Notes: a model not told the origin generated them from the letters alone. 57,478 nt of DNA from Gilliamella sp. Choc4-2 (GCF_001690355.1 NZ_LZHG01000069.1:1-57478), one strand, 5' to 3'; numbered from the stretch's first letter, positions 38,288-48,078 are shown. Numbers and translations: made by a program.

Positions 38288-38624
38288 TAAGGTTCCTATG
38301 TATTGCTATTCATATGTAATTTGTAGTTCATATTTTAAAAAAAAATAGCCATTATTTTTAGTTTTAAAATGCGAATTATTCGCAATTCCACAATAAAAAA
38401 TTAGAAAAACACAACAAATAATTTTTTTTAAAGAACATTCATTGTTAATAATGGGTATAACATTGGTTTTAAATTGCATCCTTGTTTAAATGCCATTTTC
38501 AATAATCATTAGATTCTTAAACTTTGGAATACTTTAGCTTAATGAAGATAATCAACATGTTCTGTTTGTACATTACTAAATGTTAATACCTATTAGGAAT
38601 TGATTTAATATTAATCAGACTTAA
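38288..38624. other. Divergent intergenic region feoA / yffB
   Basis: This AT-rich region holds the feoA upstream palindrome (38370-38384) and leads into the yffB promoter (38625 onward). No gene is seen. Confidence 0.4.
38370..38384 (-). promoter_or_regulatory. Palindrome upstream of feoA, possible divergent Fur-type site
   Basis: TGCGAAT-T-ATTCGCA is a perfect 7-1-7 inverted repeat. It matches the Fur pattern TGATAATNATTATCA except for CG in place of AT in each arm. The position suits regulation of feoA, but the CG changes make Fur binding uncertain; another regulator is possible. Confidence 0.4.
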
Positions 38625-38654
38625 TTGGTGATATAAACAGTTAACTGTTATAAT
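38625..38654 (+). promoter_or_regulatory. Promoter of yffB-dapE with a palindrome between its boxes
   Basis: TTGGTG (38625-38630), an 18-bp spacer and a perfect TATAAT (38649-38654) lie 32 bp before the yffB ATG. The spacer contains a perfect 14-bp palindrome AACAGTTAACTGTT (38636-38649), a typical position for a repressor operator. No regulator can be named. Confidence 0.5.
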
Positions 38655-38686
38655 TCATTTTCATTATTTTCTTTAGGTTGTGATTT

Positions 38687-39043
38687 ATGTATATTATTTA
38701 TGGTATTAAAAATTGTAATACAATGAAAAAAGCTTTTACTTGGCTTGATGAACACCACATTAATTATCAGTTTCATAATTACAAAACAGACGGGCTTTCA
38801 TCCGAACTATTGCACTCTTTTCTTCAACTAATTGATTGGCAAAATTTACTCAATACCCGTGGGACCACTTGGCGAAAACTTGATGAATCGATTCGTATTC
38901 GAATTAATAATGAACAAGTAGCCAAGCAACTCATGTTAGAAAACCCTTCAATTTTAAAACGTCCTTTACTCATTAATGGTAAACGTGCTTTAGTTGGATT
39001 TTCAGAAGAAAGTTACACCCAATTTATTAACCTATCTAATTAA
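38687..39043 (+). CDS. yffB: ArsC/Spx-family reductase-like protein YffB
   Basis: This thioredoxin-fold protein has 118 residues, the same length as E. coli YffB. It has '[20 protein letters not shown]' with a single active-site-like Cys, '[15 protein letters not shown]' and '[20 protein letters not shown]'. It resembles arsenate reductase and Spx but its physiological substrate is not known; glutathione-dependent activity has been proposed for the family. It lies directly upstream of dapE, as in E. coli. Confidence 0.93.
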   Translation: MYIIYGIKNCNTMKKAFTWLDEHHINYQFHNYKTDGLSSELLHSFLQLIDWQNLLNTRGTTWRKLDESIRIRINNEQVAKQLMLENPSILKRPLLINGKRALVGFSEESYTQFINLSN

Positions 39044-39056
39044 AATCGAGATTGCC

Positions 39057-40190
39057 ATGATTGAACCTGTGATTAATTTAACTAAAGAGCTAATTGCCGA
39101 AAAATCAATAAGCCCTGATGATAAAAATTGTCAAAAAATACTTATTGAGCGATTAAAACCACTAGGTTTTAATATTGAGACAGTAAATATTGGTAATACA
39201 AAAAATTTGTGGGCTTATCACGGCAATCCAACAGACAAAACAATTATGTTTGCAGGACATACCGACGTGGTCCCTGTTGGTGATGAAAGCAAATGGCAAT
39301 ACCCACCTTTTGAACCAACCATTAATGAAAATGGAGTACTTTATGGTCGTGGCGCATCAGACATGAAAAGTGGTATCGCTGCGATGATTTGTGCCGCAGA
39401 AGATTTTGTAAAAAACAACCCTAACCATACAGGGCGTGTAGCATTTTTAATTACCTCTGATGAAGAAGCTGATGCAACCGATGGTACAAGAAAAGTTGTC
39501 GATTTACTCATGAAACGCCAAGAACGTGTTGATTTCTGTATTGTAGGAGAACCTTCTTGCAATGCAATATTAGGCGATCAAATTAAAAACGGGCGCCGTG
39601 GTTCACTAACTGCTAATCTGGTGATTCATGGAATCCAAGGCCATGTTGCTTATCCTCATCTTGCAGATAATCCGGTACATCGATTTGCTCCCGCTTTGAA
39701 TGAACTTATTTCAACAAGTTGGGATAATGGTAATAAATATTTTCCTAAAACTGTCATGCAAGTGGCAAATATCAATGGTGGAACAGGTGCAGAAAATGTC
39801 ATACCTGGTGATTTGACGGTACAATTTAACTTTCGTTATAGTAGCGAACTTACCGATGAAATGATTAAATCACGTGTTGAAAATATCTTACAAAAGCATA
39901 ATTTAAAATATAAACTCAATTGGCGATTATCCGGACATCCATTTTTAACGCCACAAGGCGAGTTGACTAATGCTACTATAAATGCAATAAAAGAATTTAC
40001 TGGTATTGATGCTCAATTATCAACTACTGGTGGAACTTCAGATGGGCGTTTTATTGCCAAAATGGGATGCCAAATAATCGAATTTGGGGTGCTAAATAAA
40101 ACGATTCATAAAGTTAATGAAAATGCCAGTTGCCAAGATATTATAACATTAAAAAAAATTTACCAAAGAATCCTTGAAAAGTTATTATAA
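39057..40190 (+). CDS. dapE: Succinyl-diaminopimelate desuccinylase
   Basis: DapE removes succinate from N-succinyl-LL-diaminopimelate in the lysine and peptidoglycan pathway; it is a di-zinc M20 metallopeptidase relative. The start at 39057 ('[20 protein letters not shown]') gives 377 residues (E. coli 375); an earlier in-frame ATG lies inside yffB. Metal ligands and the catalytic acid are visible in '[13 protein letters not shown]', '[15 protein letters not shown]', '[11 protein letters not shown]' and 'CIVGEPSC', with the last histidine in '[13 protein letters not shown]'. It starts 13 bp after yffB and is followed by ypfN. Confidence 0.96.
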   Translation: MIEPVINLTKELIAEKSISPDDKNCQKILIERLKPLGFNIETVNIGNTKNLWAYHGNPTDKTIMFAGHTDVVPVGDESKWQYPPFEPTINENGVLYGRGASDMKSGIAAMICAAEDFVKNNPNHTGRVAFLITSDEEADATDGTRKVVDLLMKRQERVDFCIVGEPSCNAILGDQIKNGRRGSLTANLVIHGIQGHVAYPHLADNPVHRFAPALNELISTSWDNGNKYFPKTVMQVANINGGTGAENVIPGDLTVQFNFRYSSELTDEMIKSRVENILQKHNLKYKLNWRLSGHPFLTPQGELTNATINAIKEFTGIDAQLSTTGGTSDGRFIAKMGCQIIEFGVLNKTIHKVNENASCQDIITLKKIYQRILEKLL

Positions 40191-40330
40191 GATTGAAAGA
40201 AAATATATTATTTAGAAGTGAGAACGCTTTTAATTTTAGTGCTTTTGATAAATGTGTTGATGTGTCGGTTAGCGACCAATAAAATAAAAAATCGAGTACA
40301 TTAGTTAAAATGATTTATTGGAGAAATAGA

Positions 40331-40516
40331 ATGGAGTGGCTTAAAATTTATTGGTGGATAATTCTTATTGTTCTTTTTGGCGTTTTTATCAATACTATAA
40401 AAGCACTAAACAAACTTAATTTTAAAAGTTATTTGGATAAAAAGAAAGGGACAAAGCCTATCCCTTATCAAGATGATGACGATGATGATTGGCCACCTAC
40501 CCCTAAAAAGAATTAA
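40331..40516 (+). CDS. ypfN: UPF0370 small membrane protein YpfN
   Basis: This is a 61-residue protein (E. coli 66). The start at 'MEWLKIYWW' (40331) has GGAGA upstream; an ATG 21 bp earlier lacks one. One N-terminal membrane segment ('YWWIILIVLFGVFINTIKAL') is followed by a basic stretch and the family-typical acidic tail 'DDDDDDWPPTPKK'. Its function is unknown. It follows dapE as in E. coli. Confidence 0.88.
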   Translation: MEWLKIYWWIILIVLFGVFINTIKALNKLNFKSYLDKKKGTKPIPYQDDDDDDWPPTPKKN

Positions 40517-40524
40517 TTTCGATT

Positions 40525-41343
40525 TCAACGAAAATCATTGCTATTGCTTGAAAAAAGAGCCTGATGGCGATAACGATCAACCCACATTGCTGTTGATCCG
40601 CAAACCGCAATTGGCATAATAATCAAATTTAACACCGGAGCTACCGTGAACAAACTTACTAATATGCCATATATTATATTATCAATTTTATCTTGTTTTA
40701 GTAATTCACGCATACGATGAAAGGTTATTTTATGATTATCAAATGGATAATCTGCATATTGAATATTAATTTGCCAAGCAGTAAATAAAAACCAAATAAT
40801 AGGAGTTATGCTTTGCCCAATAACAGGAATAAAGTAAGTTAATAAAATAGGAATAGCCCATAACAAGTAATTAATTAACTTTTGTATTTCGCGACTGAAT
40901 ATTCTAGGTAAATCTTTTATTAAATTTATCCAAGAAGTATCTGGAGCAGGTGTTCCCGTTAATTTGGCTTCAACTTGCTCAGCAAGTAACCCATTAAATG
41001 GTGCCGCTATAATATTAGCAACTGTGCTAAAGAAATAACAAAATAAGATCACCAATGTTAAAATAACGATAAAGCTAATAATATAGCCAAGCCAATGAAG
41101 CCAGCTAGGAACAAAAGATAATCCCCAATCAATCATTCCCGTAATCTCGGAAAAAAACCAATAAAATAGGGCTGACATTATGACAATATTAGCCAATAAC
41201 GGTAGAAATATGAAACGTCTGATTCCTGGACTAAATGCTAAAGCCCAACCTTGAATAAAGTATTCAAAACCGCTTTTTGGCTTATTACGTGCCGTATTTG
41301 AATGTTTAAATTGTCTTATCTTATCTAAGTTATTTTGAATCAC
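40525..41343 (-). CDS. cysZ: Sulfate transporter CysZ
   Basis: CysZ is an inner-membrane sulfate uptake protein supplying cysteine synthesis. It has 272 residues (E. coli 253) with about 20 extra at the N-terminus. Landmarks are 'SGFEYFIQGWALAFSPGIRR', 'FFSTVANIIAAPFNGLLAEQ', 'WFLFTAWQINIQYADYPFDN' and 'IIMPIAVCGSTAMWVDRYRH'. Several hydrophobic helices are seen. It is convergent with ypfN, only 8 bp apart. In E. coli it neighbours cysK, which here lies about 26 kb away. Confidence 0.93.
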   Translation of the reverse strand: MIQNNLDKIRQFKHSNTARNKPKSGFEYFIQGWALAFSPGIRRFIFLPLLANIVIMSALFYWFFSEITGMIDWGLSFVPSWLHWLGYIISFIVILTLVILFCYFFSTVANIIAAPFNGLLAEQVEAKLTGTPAPDTSWINLIKDLPRIFSREIQKLINYLLWAIPILLTYFIPVIGQSITPIIWFLFTAWQINIQYADYPFDNHKITFHRMRELLKQDKIDNIIYGILVSLFTVAPVLNLIIMPIAVCGSTAMWVDRYRHQALFSSNSNDFR

Positions 41344-41445
41344 AACTATTCCTTTTAACTATTAAATATGATTATTTTAAGTTCCTAATAGGCAAGCCAG
41401 CAATGATAATTATTAATATTTTACATTGATATTATATAATAAATT

Positions 41446-43371
41446 TTAAAAATAATTATCTAACCATTGCTTTACTTCTTGTTTAATTGTCTGTATTAAC
41501 GCTTTTCGCCCAGTAAAATTAAATTGTTGAATGACTAAAGCTTCACATTTTTTATTTAGCAGTAACATTGCTAATACTGGTAGTTTGCCTAAATTACTTT
41601 GTTTGTCGTTGTAAAGATTTAATCGGCACAAAGCAGCATAAGTTGCTTCATAAGATCGATGATAGTGACAGAATCCTTGCAATTCCTCTAGATCTTGAGT
41701 AGATAAATGTTGGTCAGAATCGGCTAATAATAGATTATCGAACGGCAAATCAATAATATTTTTTAACCAGTAAATGTTACGTCGTAACCTTTTATTCATG
41801 CTGTAGGCCAAATTATAGCCTTCTGTTGTAATCGGTTTTATCGCCATGATTGAATAACTACCGCTACTGGCTTCTTTATGGCTACCAACATGCACAATCA
41901 TAAAACCTAACATAGACCAAAACCGGGAAGTTTCATGATGGTAGGCAAAGCTAACCGATAAATAATCTTTACCATATTTTATCGCATCTTCTAAAATATT
42001 CTGAATCAATTGGTGAGCAATATGTTGTCGGCGATAAGATTCGATTACGGCTATTCGATTAATTCGAACCGACATTAATTTAGCGGCTTGTTTGTTACCT
42101 GCATGTGCTACTAGCGATTGAGCAACTAAATTACCTTTTGGTCGGCGTACACCTTTCCAAATATCATCAATTAATTCATCTGACAAATTACCCTCATTAA
42201 TTGTGATTGCCGCAGCAATAAAGTTATTGCCTATTTTTACCTGCCACACCGCTAAATTTTGGGCATCAAAAATACGCCTTAAATCAACTAAAGTCGTTTG
42301 ATAATGTGCATCTTTTAATAAGTAAAAAATCTGCTTTAACGAAATGATATCATCACGGTTAACAATAGAATAATTCATTGGTTGTTGAATAGGTAACGGC
42401 TGCAATGCTACTGGAAATAAACCATTTAGCAATAAGTGATCAGTAAAAGATTCAAGCTCATCATTATCACACCAACGAATAGGCATATTAAGAGAAAAAA
42501 ACTCACAGGAGTAATTTTTAAGTAGTTTTAATATGAAACCTTGCCCTGTACCTTCATAGCCTTCTACCGTTGTCGTTAATAATATATGACTATTTTTATA
42601 AATAGCTAACTGCAGTAACTTTTCCAATATTGGCAAAGGTATCATTGCTGCTTCATCAATAATAAGGTAATTAGGGAAATTATCAATCGTAGATGCTATT
42701 AATTCATCTGGCGCATAAAAGGGGATATCACCTTTTGCAAATTGAAAAAATGTAGTTAACGCATTCTTATTTGGCGCTGTCACTAAGCAATCTTTAAAAT
42801 GAGTAAATTGCCCAGCTAACGCTGATTTACCGCGCCCTCTTTTCGCAATAAGGACTTTAATAGTTTTATCACTTTTTAACAACTTGTTGAGTATAGTTTG
42901 TTGTTCCACTAAATTGCAAGTTGAACCATGAGGTTGTGGGAATTGATAATTAGGAAACGGAATAAATTCATTTAATGTTTGCTCCAAATGAGTAACAAAA
43001 TTAGGAACTTGTATGGGATAAGGTTTTTCATTCCAACGTAAACTATCTTGATCTTGCCAAGTAGAAAAATTTTCTGGCAAAAATAATATAAGAACACTAC
43101 CTTTGATCAAAGTTCCAGCTAACATGGCAAAGGCATCAAGATTAAAACCTTGAGTTGCATCAAAGATAGCATGAAGATATTGCTGTCCTAATAATTTTTT
43201 TGTTTTATTGGGCAAAATAACATTAATAAGAGAATCAGGTAAATTTGTCTGTTCCGTAACGATAATCCAATCACCTAAATGCTGGCTAATAGTAACACTT
43301 ACTTGATCAAATAACTTAGCCGCTACACCACGTAGTACCCATAGCTTTCTTGTGCTATTAGGATCATGCAT
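41446..43371 (-). CDS. tmcA: tRNA(Met) cytidine acetyltransferase TmcA
   Basis: TmcA acetylates the wobble cytidine of elongator tRNA-Met using ATP and acetyl-CoA. It has 641 residues (E. coli 671). The RNA-helicase-like part shows Walker A 'LIAKRGRGKSALAGQF' and Walker B 'LIIDEAAMIPLPIL'. The GNAT acetyltransferase part has 'VRINRIAVIESYRRQHIAHQ' and 'VSFAYHHETSRFW'. A C-terminal tRNA-binding tail ends the protein. It starts 3 bp after the yeaL-type gene, so purC, yeaL and tmcA form a tight cluster. Confidence 0.95.
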   Translation of the reverse strand: MHDPNSTRKLWVLRGVAAKLFDQVSVTISQHLGDWIIVTEQTNLPDSLINVILPNKTKKLLGQQYLHAIFDATQGFNLDAFAMLAGTLIKGSVLILFLPENFSTWQDQDSLRWNEKPYPIQVPNFVTHLEQTLNEFIPFPNYQFPQPHGSTCNLVEQQTILNKLLKSDKTIKVLIAKRGRGKSALAGQFTHFKDCLVTAPNKNALTTFFQFAKGDIPFYAPDELIASTIDNFPNYLIIDEAAMIPLPILEKLLQLAIYKNSHILLTTTVEGYEGTGQGFILKLLKNYSCEFFSLNMPIRWCDNDELESFTDHLLLNGLFPVALQPLPIQQPMNYSIVNRDDIISLKQIFYLLKDAHYQTTLVDLRRIFDAQNLAVWQVKIGNNFIAAAITINEGNLSDELIDDIWKGVRRPKGNLVAQSLVAHAGNKQAAKLMSVRINRIAVIESYRRQHIAHQLIQNILEDAIKYGKDYLSVSFAYHHETSRFWSMLGFMIVHVGSHKEASSGSYSIMAIKPITTEGYNLAYSMNKRLRRNIYWLKNIIDLPFDNLLLADSDQHLSTQDLEELQGFCHYHRSYEATYAALCRLNLYNDKQSNLGKLPVLAMLLLNKKCEALVIQQFNFTGRKALIQTIKQEVKQWLDNYF

Positions 43372-43374
43372 AAA

Positions 43375-43830
43375 CTAACTTTTTCCAATCAACAATGATA
43401 ATAGCCCAGCTGCAATCAATGGTCCTACAGGAATGCCTTTGAAAAAAGCTACACCAAATAATGTCCCTATAATTAGTCCATTAATTATAGTTGGGTGTGC
43501 CCCAATAAGTGCTATACCTCGCGTTCCAAGCCAAGATACAAGGATACCAACCAAAATCGCTAAGAGCGATTGCAATGTAGTAAATGATCTTAAAATATCT
43601 ATGACTTTCAAAGAACCATCAGCAAGAGGTACCATCATTGCAGCTGTTAAAATCACAATCCCAACAGTTAAGCCATATTTATTTAAGAAAGGAAAATAAG
43701 CAGCAAGTGGAGTTAATTTGAACAACAATAATAAAATAACAGCAAACGTAACTGTATTGTTATGCGTTAAATAACACAGTGCTGCTAAACCTAATAGAAG
43801 AAAAAAGGATATATCAAATTGAGCAAACAT
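43375..43830 (-). CDS. yeaL: DUF441 inner membrane protein (YeaL family)
   Basis: This is a 151-residue membrane protein (E. coli YeaL 148) with four or more hydrophobic helices. Matching stretches are 'LLLGLAALCYLTHNNTV', 'GLTVGIVILTAAMMVPLADG', 'ILVSWLGTRGIALIGAHPTI' and the C-terminal 'FFKGIPVGPLIAAGLLSLLI'. Its function is unknown. Its ATG overlaps the purC stop by one base (TAATG), implying coupled translation with purC; this position next to purC differs from E. coli. Confidence 0.9.
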   Translation of the reverse strand: MFAQFDISFFLLLGLAALCYLTHNNTVTFAVILLLLFKLTPLAAYFPFLNKYGLTVGIVILTAAMMVPLADGSLKVIDILRSFTTLQSLLAILVGILVSWLGTRGIALIGAHPTIINGLIIGTLFGVAFFKGIPVGPLIAAGLLSLLIGKS

Positions 43831-44540
43831 TATAATTGAACACCAATTCGTTTCGCTACTTCTTCATAAGCTTCAATGACACCACCTAAATCCTGGCGAA
43901 AACGATCTTTATCCATTTTCTTAAGGGTTTCTTTTTCCCATAGACGGCAACCATCTGGTGAAAACTCATCACCTAATGTAACTTCACCTTTGAACAATCC
44001 AAATTCAAGCTTATAATCAACCAATATAAAACCTGATCTATCAAACAGTTCCGTCAGAATATGATTAATCTTAAAGCTAAGCTCCTTCATTTTTACTAAC
44101 TGTTCATCACTCACCCAATTAAAAGTTTTACAGTACGAATCATTAACCATTGGATCATGTAATGCATCATCTTTTAGAAATAATTCAAAAGTTGGTGGAT
44201 TAAGAATTTGCCCCTCTTTAACGCCCAAGCGTTTAACCAATGATCCAGCAGCTCGATTGCGAACAACACATTCAACTGGCACCATATCAAGTTTTTTAAC
44301 GATTACTTCATTGTCTGATAATAAGGCTTCTACTTGAGTCGGGATACCTGCTTCACGTAATGTTGTCATAATAAAATAATTAAATTTATTATTAATCATC
44401 CCTTTTCTATCTAACTGCTCAATACGTAAACCATCAAATGCTGAAGTATCGTTACGAAATTCAAGTATCAACAGTTCAGGATTATCCGTTGTATAAACAG
44501 TTTTTGCTTTACCGCGATAAAGTTCAGCCAATTTTTTCAT
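43830..44540 (-). CDS. purC: SAICAR synthetase (phosphoribosylaminoimidazole-succinocarboxamide synthase)
   Basis: PurC joins aspartate to CAIR in purine synthesis, using ATP. It has 236 residues (E. coli 237). Visible signatures are '[20 protein letters not shown]', '[12 protein letters not shown]', '[20 protein letters not shown]' and the metal/substrate region '[20 protein letters not shown]' with '[11 protein letters not shown]'. It is downstream of bamC with 310 bp between, the E. coli dapA-bamC-purC order. Confidence 0.97.
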   Translation of the reverse strand: MKKLAELYRGKAKTVYTTDNPELLILEFRNDTSAFDGLRIEQLDRKGMINNKFNYFIMTTLREAGIPTQVEALLSDNEVIVKKLDMVPVECVVRNRAAGSLVKRLGVKEGQILNPPTFELFLKDDALHDPMVNDSYCKTFNWVSDEQLVKMKELSFKINHILTELFDRSGFILVDYKLEFGLFKGEVTLGDEFSPDGCRLWEKETLKKMDKDRFRQDLGGVIEAYEEVAKRIGVQL

Positions 44541-44850
44541 GCTTATAACCTTATATCAAATGACAAATAAATAAATAATTAATTAATTAAAGCGCTATTC
44601 TCTCCTAAGATTTAAAACATAGTGTTATTATTATTCTCACTAATTTTATTAGTCAGCTTGAATAATAACATTTTTACGTTTTATAGCAGCAAAATAATTA
44701 CATTTTCCTTTACTAAATAATAAGTTAAATTTTAACACTAACAGTATACTTTTACTTTAAGGAGATTGAGTTTAATATCTTGGTTTCCCTTTGATTCTCA
44801 GCAGCAGTCTTATTACTTTTACCTTATTCATTTATGCTTACTGAAATAGT
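44541..44850. other. Gap between bamC and purC
   Basis: This is AT-rich and non-coding. The missing second domain of BamC is not recognisable here in any frame, so the gap does not look like a recently broken bamC tail. Confidence 0.45.
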
Positions 44851-45501
44851 TCAGGAAGATTCAGATACCGCATCATCCATTATCATATTAAATAAACGTA
44901 CTATGTATCGTTGAATTTCAATCGGATCGGTTGATAGATCTTCTTCTCCTCGTGTCAGTGTTTTCAAACCAAATGTGATATTTTCGAAATCACCATAAGA
45001 TTTTTGTCGCTGAATGATAAACGAAGCTTGAATAGCCTGATCTTTATCATTTGGGAAAACAAAAGTGCTCGCAGTGATAATGGATTTACTGTCATTATTA
45101 ACAATACCAATATTTCTTTTCGTTAGCGAATTTGGAATAAATTCCCATACATTACTATTTGCCGGTACATTTAAAGTCACCACATCATGATGATAAGAAA
45201 CAGAAGAATTTGGAATGGTTGAAATTGGAATAGTAGGAGGGCGAATATCAACTTGTTTACCAATAGCACCTTCAGTATTCGTACGGTAAATATAAAAATC
45301 GTTCGTTTCAGTAGGAATTGTTACACCTTGTGGAACAATCAAAGGTTTCAATTCTGGTGAATTTAAATAATCATCATTTCCTTCAACTTCTTTTCTATAA
45401 CTTTGATCGCTACCGCACCCAGCTAAGAATAGCGAGGCAATAGCTGTCAAAATGACTGTTTTTTTTATGGTGTTGCTTTTAAATCTGGTTTTATTCAACA
45501 T
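44851..45501 (-). CDS. bamC: BAM complex lipoprotein BamC, short form
   Basis: BamC belongs to the outer-membrane beta-barrel assembly machine and binds BamD. The lipobox 'LFLAGC' places the lipid on Cys29. The extended BamD-binding segment is present: 'YRKEVEGNDDYLNSPELKPL', 'VPQGVTIPTETNDFYI', 'GAIGKQVDIRPP'. The first helix-grip domain follows, ending around 'EIQRYIVRLFNMIMDDAV'. The protein stops at 216 residues, whereas E. coli BamC has 344 and a second helix-grip domain. It lies 36 bp after dapA as in E. coli. Confidence 0.88.
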   Translation of the reverse strand: MLNKTRFKSNTIKKTVILTAIASLFLAGCGSDQSYRKEVEGNDDYLNSPELKPLIVPQGVTIPTETNDFYIYRTNTEGAIGKQVDIRPPTIPISTIPNSSVSYHHDVVTLNVPANSNVWEFIPNSLTKRNIGIVNNDSKSIITASTFVFPNDKDQAIQASFIIQRQKSYGDFENITFGLKTLTRGEEDLSTDPIEIQRYIVRLFNMIMDDAVSESS

Positions 45502-45537
45502 AGATATCTGCTTATAAATTAAAGGTTATAAAATAAA

Positions 45538-46416
45538 TTACAATAAATTGGCATCATTTAAAGCTTTTTCAACCGCTGGAATAGAAGTATCTGTCAGCGA
45601 TATTAATGGTAAACGGATTGTAGCTGTATCTATTAAACCTAATTTAGCACAAGCCCATTTTACCGGTGTTGGGTTTGGTTCAATAAATAAGTTATTATGT
45701 AACGCTAATAATGAATCGTTTAGCGCACGGGCTTCCTGAATTTGGTTATTGACAACTAGTTGACAAATTTTTGCAACTTGTTTAGCTGCAACATTAGCAG
45801 TAACAGAAATAACGCCGTTACCGCCTAAAATCATAAAATCGACAAAAGTTGAATCATCACCACTTAATAATATAAACTCATTGCCCACTAACTTTCGCGT
45901 TTTATATACTCTAGACAAATCACCAGTTGCATCTTTTAGTGCTACAATATTTTTAATTTTCGATAATCGCCCAACTGTTTCAGGCTTAAGGTCGCTACTA
46001 GTACGACCTGGCACATTGTAAAGAATTTGAGGCAATGCAGTATTTTCAGCAATAGCTTTGAAGTGTTGGTACATCCCTTCTTGAGTAGGTTTATTATAAT
46101 ATGGCGCGACAGTTAAACACCCAATAACACCAATGTTTTCAACGCGACGAGTTAACTCAATAGCTTCTTTGGTTGCATTAGCACCTGTTCCTGCAATGAC
46201 ATTAATTCTCCCATCTGCATAATCAATTGTTCGTTTAATTACATCGATATGTTCTTGATAATCAAGCGTTGCCGATTCGCCTGTTGTTCCGACGGAAATA
46301 ATAGCTGAGGTTCCATTAGCAATATGATATTCAACCAATTTTTTTAAGCTTACATGGTCTATGTTTCCTTTGTTATCCATTGGAGTGACAAGTGCGACCA
46401 GACTTCCTGTAAACAT
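45538..46416 (-). CDS. dapA: 4-hydroxy-tetrahydrodipicolinate synthase
   Basis: DapA condenses pyruvate with aspartate semialdehyde, the first committed step to diaminopimelate and lysine. The start at '[14 protein letters not shown]' (46416) has AGAGG eight bases upstream and gives 292 residues as in E. coli; an ATG 30 bp earlier is less likely. The active site is complete: Thr44-Thr45 ('SVGTTGES'), Tyr133 ('YNVPGRT') and the Schiff-base Lys161 ('VALKDATGD'). It is upstream of bamC, with which it is probably co-transcribed. Confidence 0.97.
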   Translation of the reverse strand: MFTGSLVALVTPMDNKGNIDHVSLKKLVEYHIANGTSAIISVGTTGESATLDYQEHIDVIKRTIDYADGRINVIAGTGANATKEAIELTRRVENIGVIGCLTVAPYYNKPTQEGMYQHFKAIAENTALPQILYNVPGRTSSDLKPETVGRLSKIKNIVALKDATGDLSRVYKTRKLVGNEFILLSGDDSTFVDFMILGGNGVISVTANVAAKQVAKICQLVVNNQIQEARALNDSLLALHNNLFIEPNPTPVKWACAKLGLIDTATIRLPLISLTDTSIPAVEKALNDANLL

Positions 46417-46511
46417 AAAATGACCTCTCATATTATTTATTTTCAAATGACTTAAAGAATAAAAAATCTACGCGTAAGTATGCGATATTTCTTGTATAAA
46501 TTCAACTTTTG

Positions 46512-47270
46512 TTATGCTGGATTATCAATATCGATAAAAATAACTTCTAAGTCATAATGTATAGACAACCATTCCCCTAATTTTTTAATACCATAGCGCT
46601 CAGTAGCATGATGCCCAGCCGCATAAAAATTAATACCATATTCACGAGCAATATGAATTGTTCTTTCTGACACTTCACCAGTAAAAAATGCATCAACCTC
46701 CTGTTCAGCAGCAGATTCAATAAAATCTTGTCCTCCTCCACTACACCAAGCAACACGTTTTATTATTTGCGGTGCATTATCACCACAAAATAATACTGAA
46801 CGCTGTTTATTGTGCAACAATTGTTCAAGTTTTTCCTTAAATTCAAGTGCAGACAATGGTTTTTTTAGCGTACCTTTAAAAAGAAGATTGGTCATATCTT
46901 CACGCTTATCAACCTCTATATTTAATAATTCCGCAAGTTGAATATTATTGCCTAAAACATCATGCGCATCTAAAGGAAGATGGTAACCAAACAAATTTAT
47001 ATCATTCAATAATAACGTTTTAATACGTTGGTATTTAATGCCTGTTATGGTCTGAGGCTCATTTTTCCAAAAATAACCATGATGAACTAACACTGCATCG
47101 GCTTGTAGCTCAACTGCTTTATCCAATAATAATTGACAGGCAGTAACACCTGTAACAATTCTTTTTATTTCACAACGACCCTGAACCTGCAAACCATTAG
47201 GGGCATAGTCACGAAAACGTGAAACTTGCAATTTATTATCAATAATGTGTTGAAGTTCAATATTTTGCAC
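46512..47270 (-). CDS. ybgI: NIF3-family protein YbgI
   Basis: This is a 252-residue dinuclear-metal protein of the NIF3/YbgI family (E. coli 247), often labelled GTP cyclohydrolase 1 type 2 homologue, though its cellular reaction is unclear. Metal ligands are seen in 'VLVHHGYFWKNE', 'LPLDAHD', and 'AGHHATERYG'. Further family marks are 'APNGLQVQG' at the N-terminus and 'CSGGGQDFIESA'. It lies upstream of dapA on the same strand with a 95-bp gap. Confidence 0.93.
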   Translation of the reverse strand: MQNIELQHIIDNKLQVSRFRDYAPNGLQVQGRCEIKRIVTGVTACQLLLDKAVELQADAVLVHHGYFWKNEPQTITGIKYQRIKTLLLNDINLFGYHLPLDAHDVLGNNIQLAELLNIEVDKREDMTNLLFKGTLKKPLSALEFKEKLEQLLHNKQRSVLFCGDNAPQIIKRVAWCSGGGQDFIESAAEQEVDAFFTGEVSERTIHIAREYGINFYAAGHHATERYGIKKLGEWLSIHYDLEVIFIDIDNPA

Positions 47271-48078
47271 TTTTTCCCCACTTTTTATTGTGCTGTCTTG
47301 ATTATGTATTTTCCAATTTTATGATGCATTTATTATTTTTTATAACATAGCTCTTTTTTTATTTTAACTTATTACATAGTAATATCATAATTTATCAATA
47401 AGGAATATTTTTAAATTTATTTAATTTTGTTAACTTTTAGTATAATTAGAAAAATTAATCGGCGACCTTTTACTTAATCAAAATTATAATCACTTTTAAT
47501 TTTTATCTCATTTACATATTTTATATGTGCAATTTGTCATGTAACGTAGTTACCAAACTAGATTATTAAACACATTTAAGCTCTTTGCTTTATTTATTCT
47601 ATTTGCCTTAAAAATTTAATTAATTAACAAAAAACAAGATAAGATTTATAGCTATAATCAAGCAATTTTTTTAACTTAGTTAGTAGAATGATATAATCAT
47701 GAGGGAAGATGAGATTGTATCATTCTAAGAGTTAAATTAAGGATAATTATCGCTATTTTTTTCGCTATTCATATGTTAAGAACTTAATAAGATTAATACT
47801 AATTTTCTATTCAATTACAAATATTCCCCCCTGATATCGACTCGATTTGGCTAAAGTAATATTACAAAACATGAATTACATTTAAAATGTACAGCTAACA
47901 TTCTAAACGTATTAATCAAAAGTAGATTAGAAAGCTTAAAAATCCCAAGCAAAAATTACTATAAAATTAAATTAAGTAAAAAATTAATGCTTAAGTTTTA
48001 ATTGTCAAAGGTAGAACTAGGCGAATCATTTAAAAACTGGCATAATGAGTTTCATTTTAGATAGATAAGAAGATTATT
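47271..48078. other. 808-bp non-coding region with a strong hairpin
   Basis: This lies between divergent ybgI and rnt. No reading frame or relic was recognised. A 15-bp stem with one G-T pair lies at 47684-47727 (separate entry). The length is unusual for this compact window. Confidence 0.5.
47684..47727. repeat. 15-bp inverted repeat in the ybgI-rnt gap
   Basis: TAGAATGATATAATC (47684-47698) pairs with GATTGTATCATTCTA (47713-47727) with a single mismatch (a G-U in RNA). The 14-base loop is purine-rich (ATGAGGGAAGATGA), unlike its surroundings. There is no T-run, so it is not a simple terminator; it may be part of a small RNA or an operator. Confidence 0.6.
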
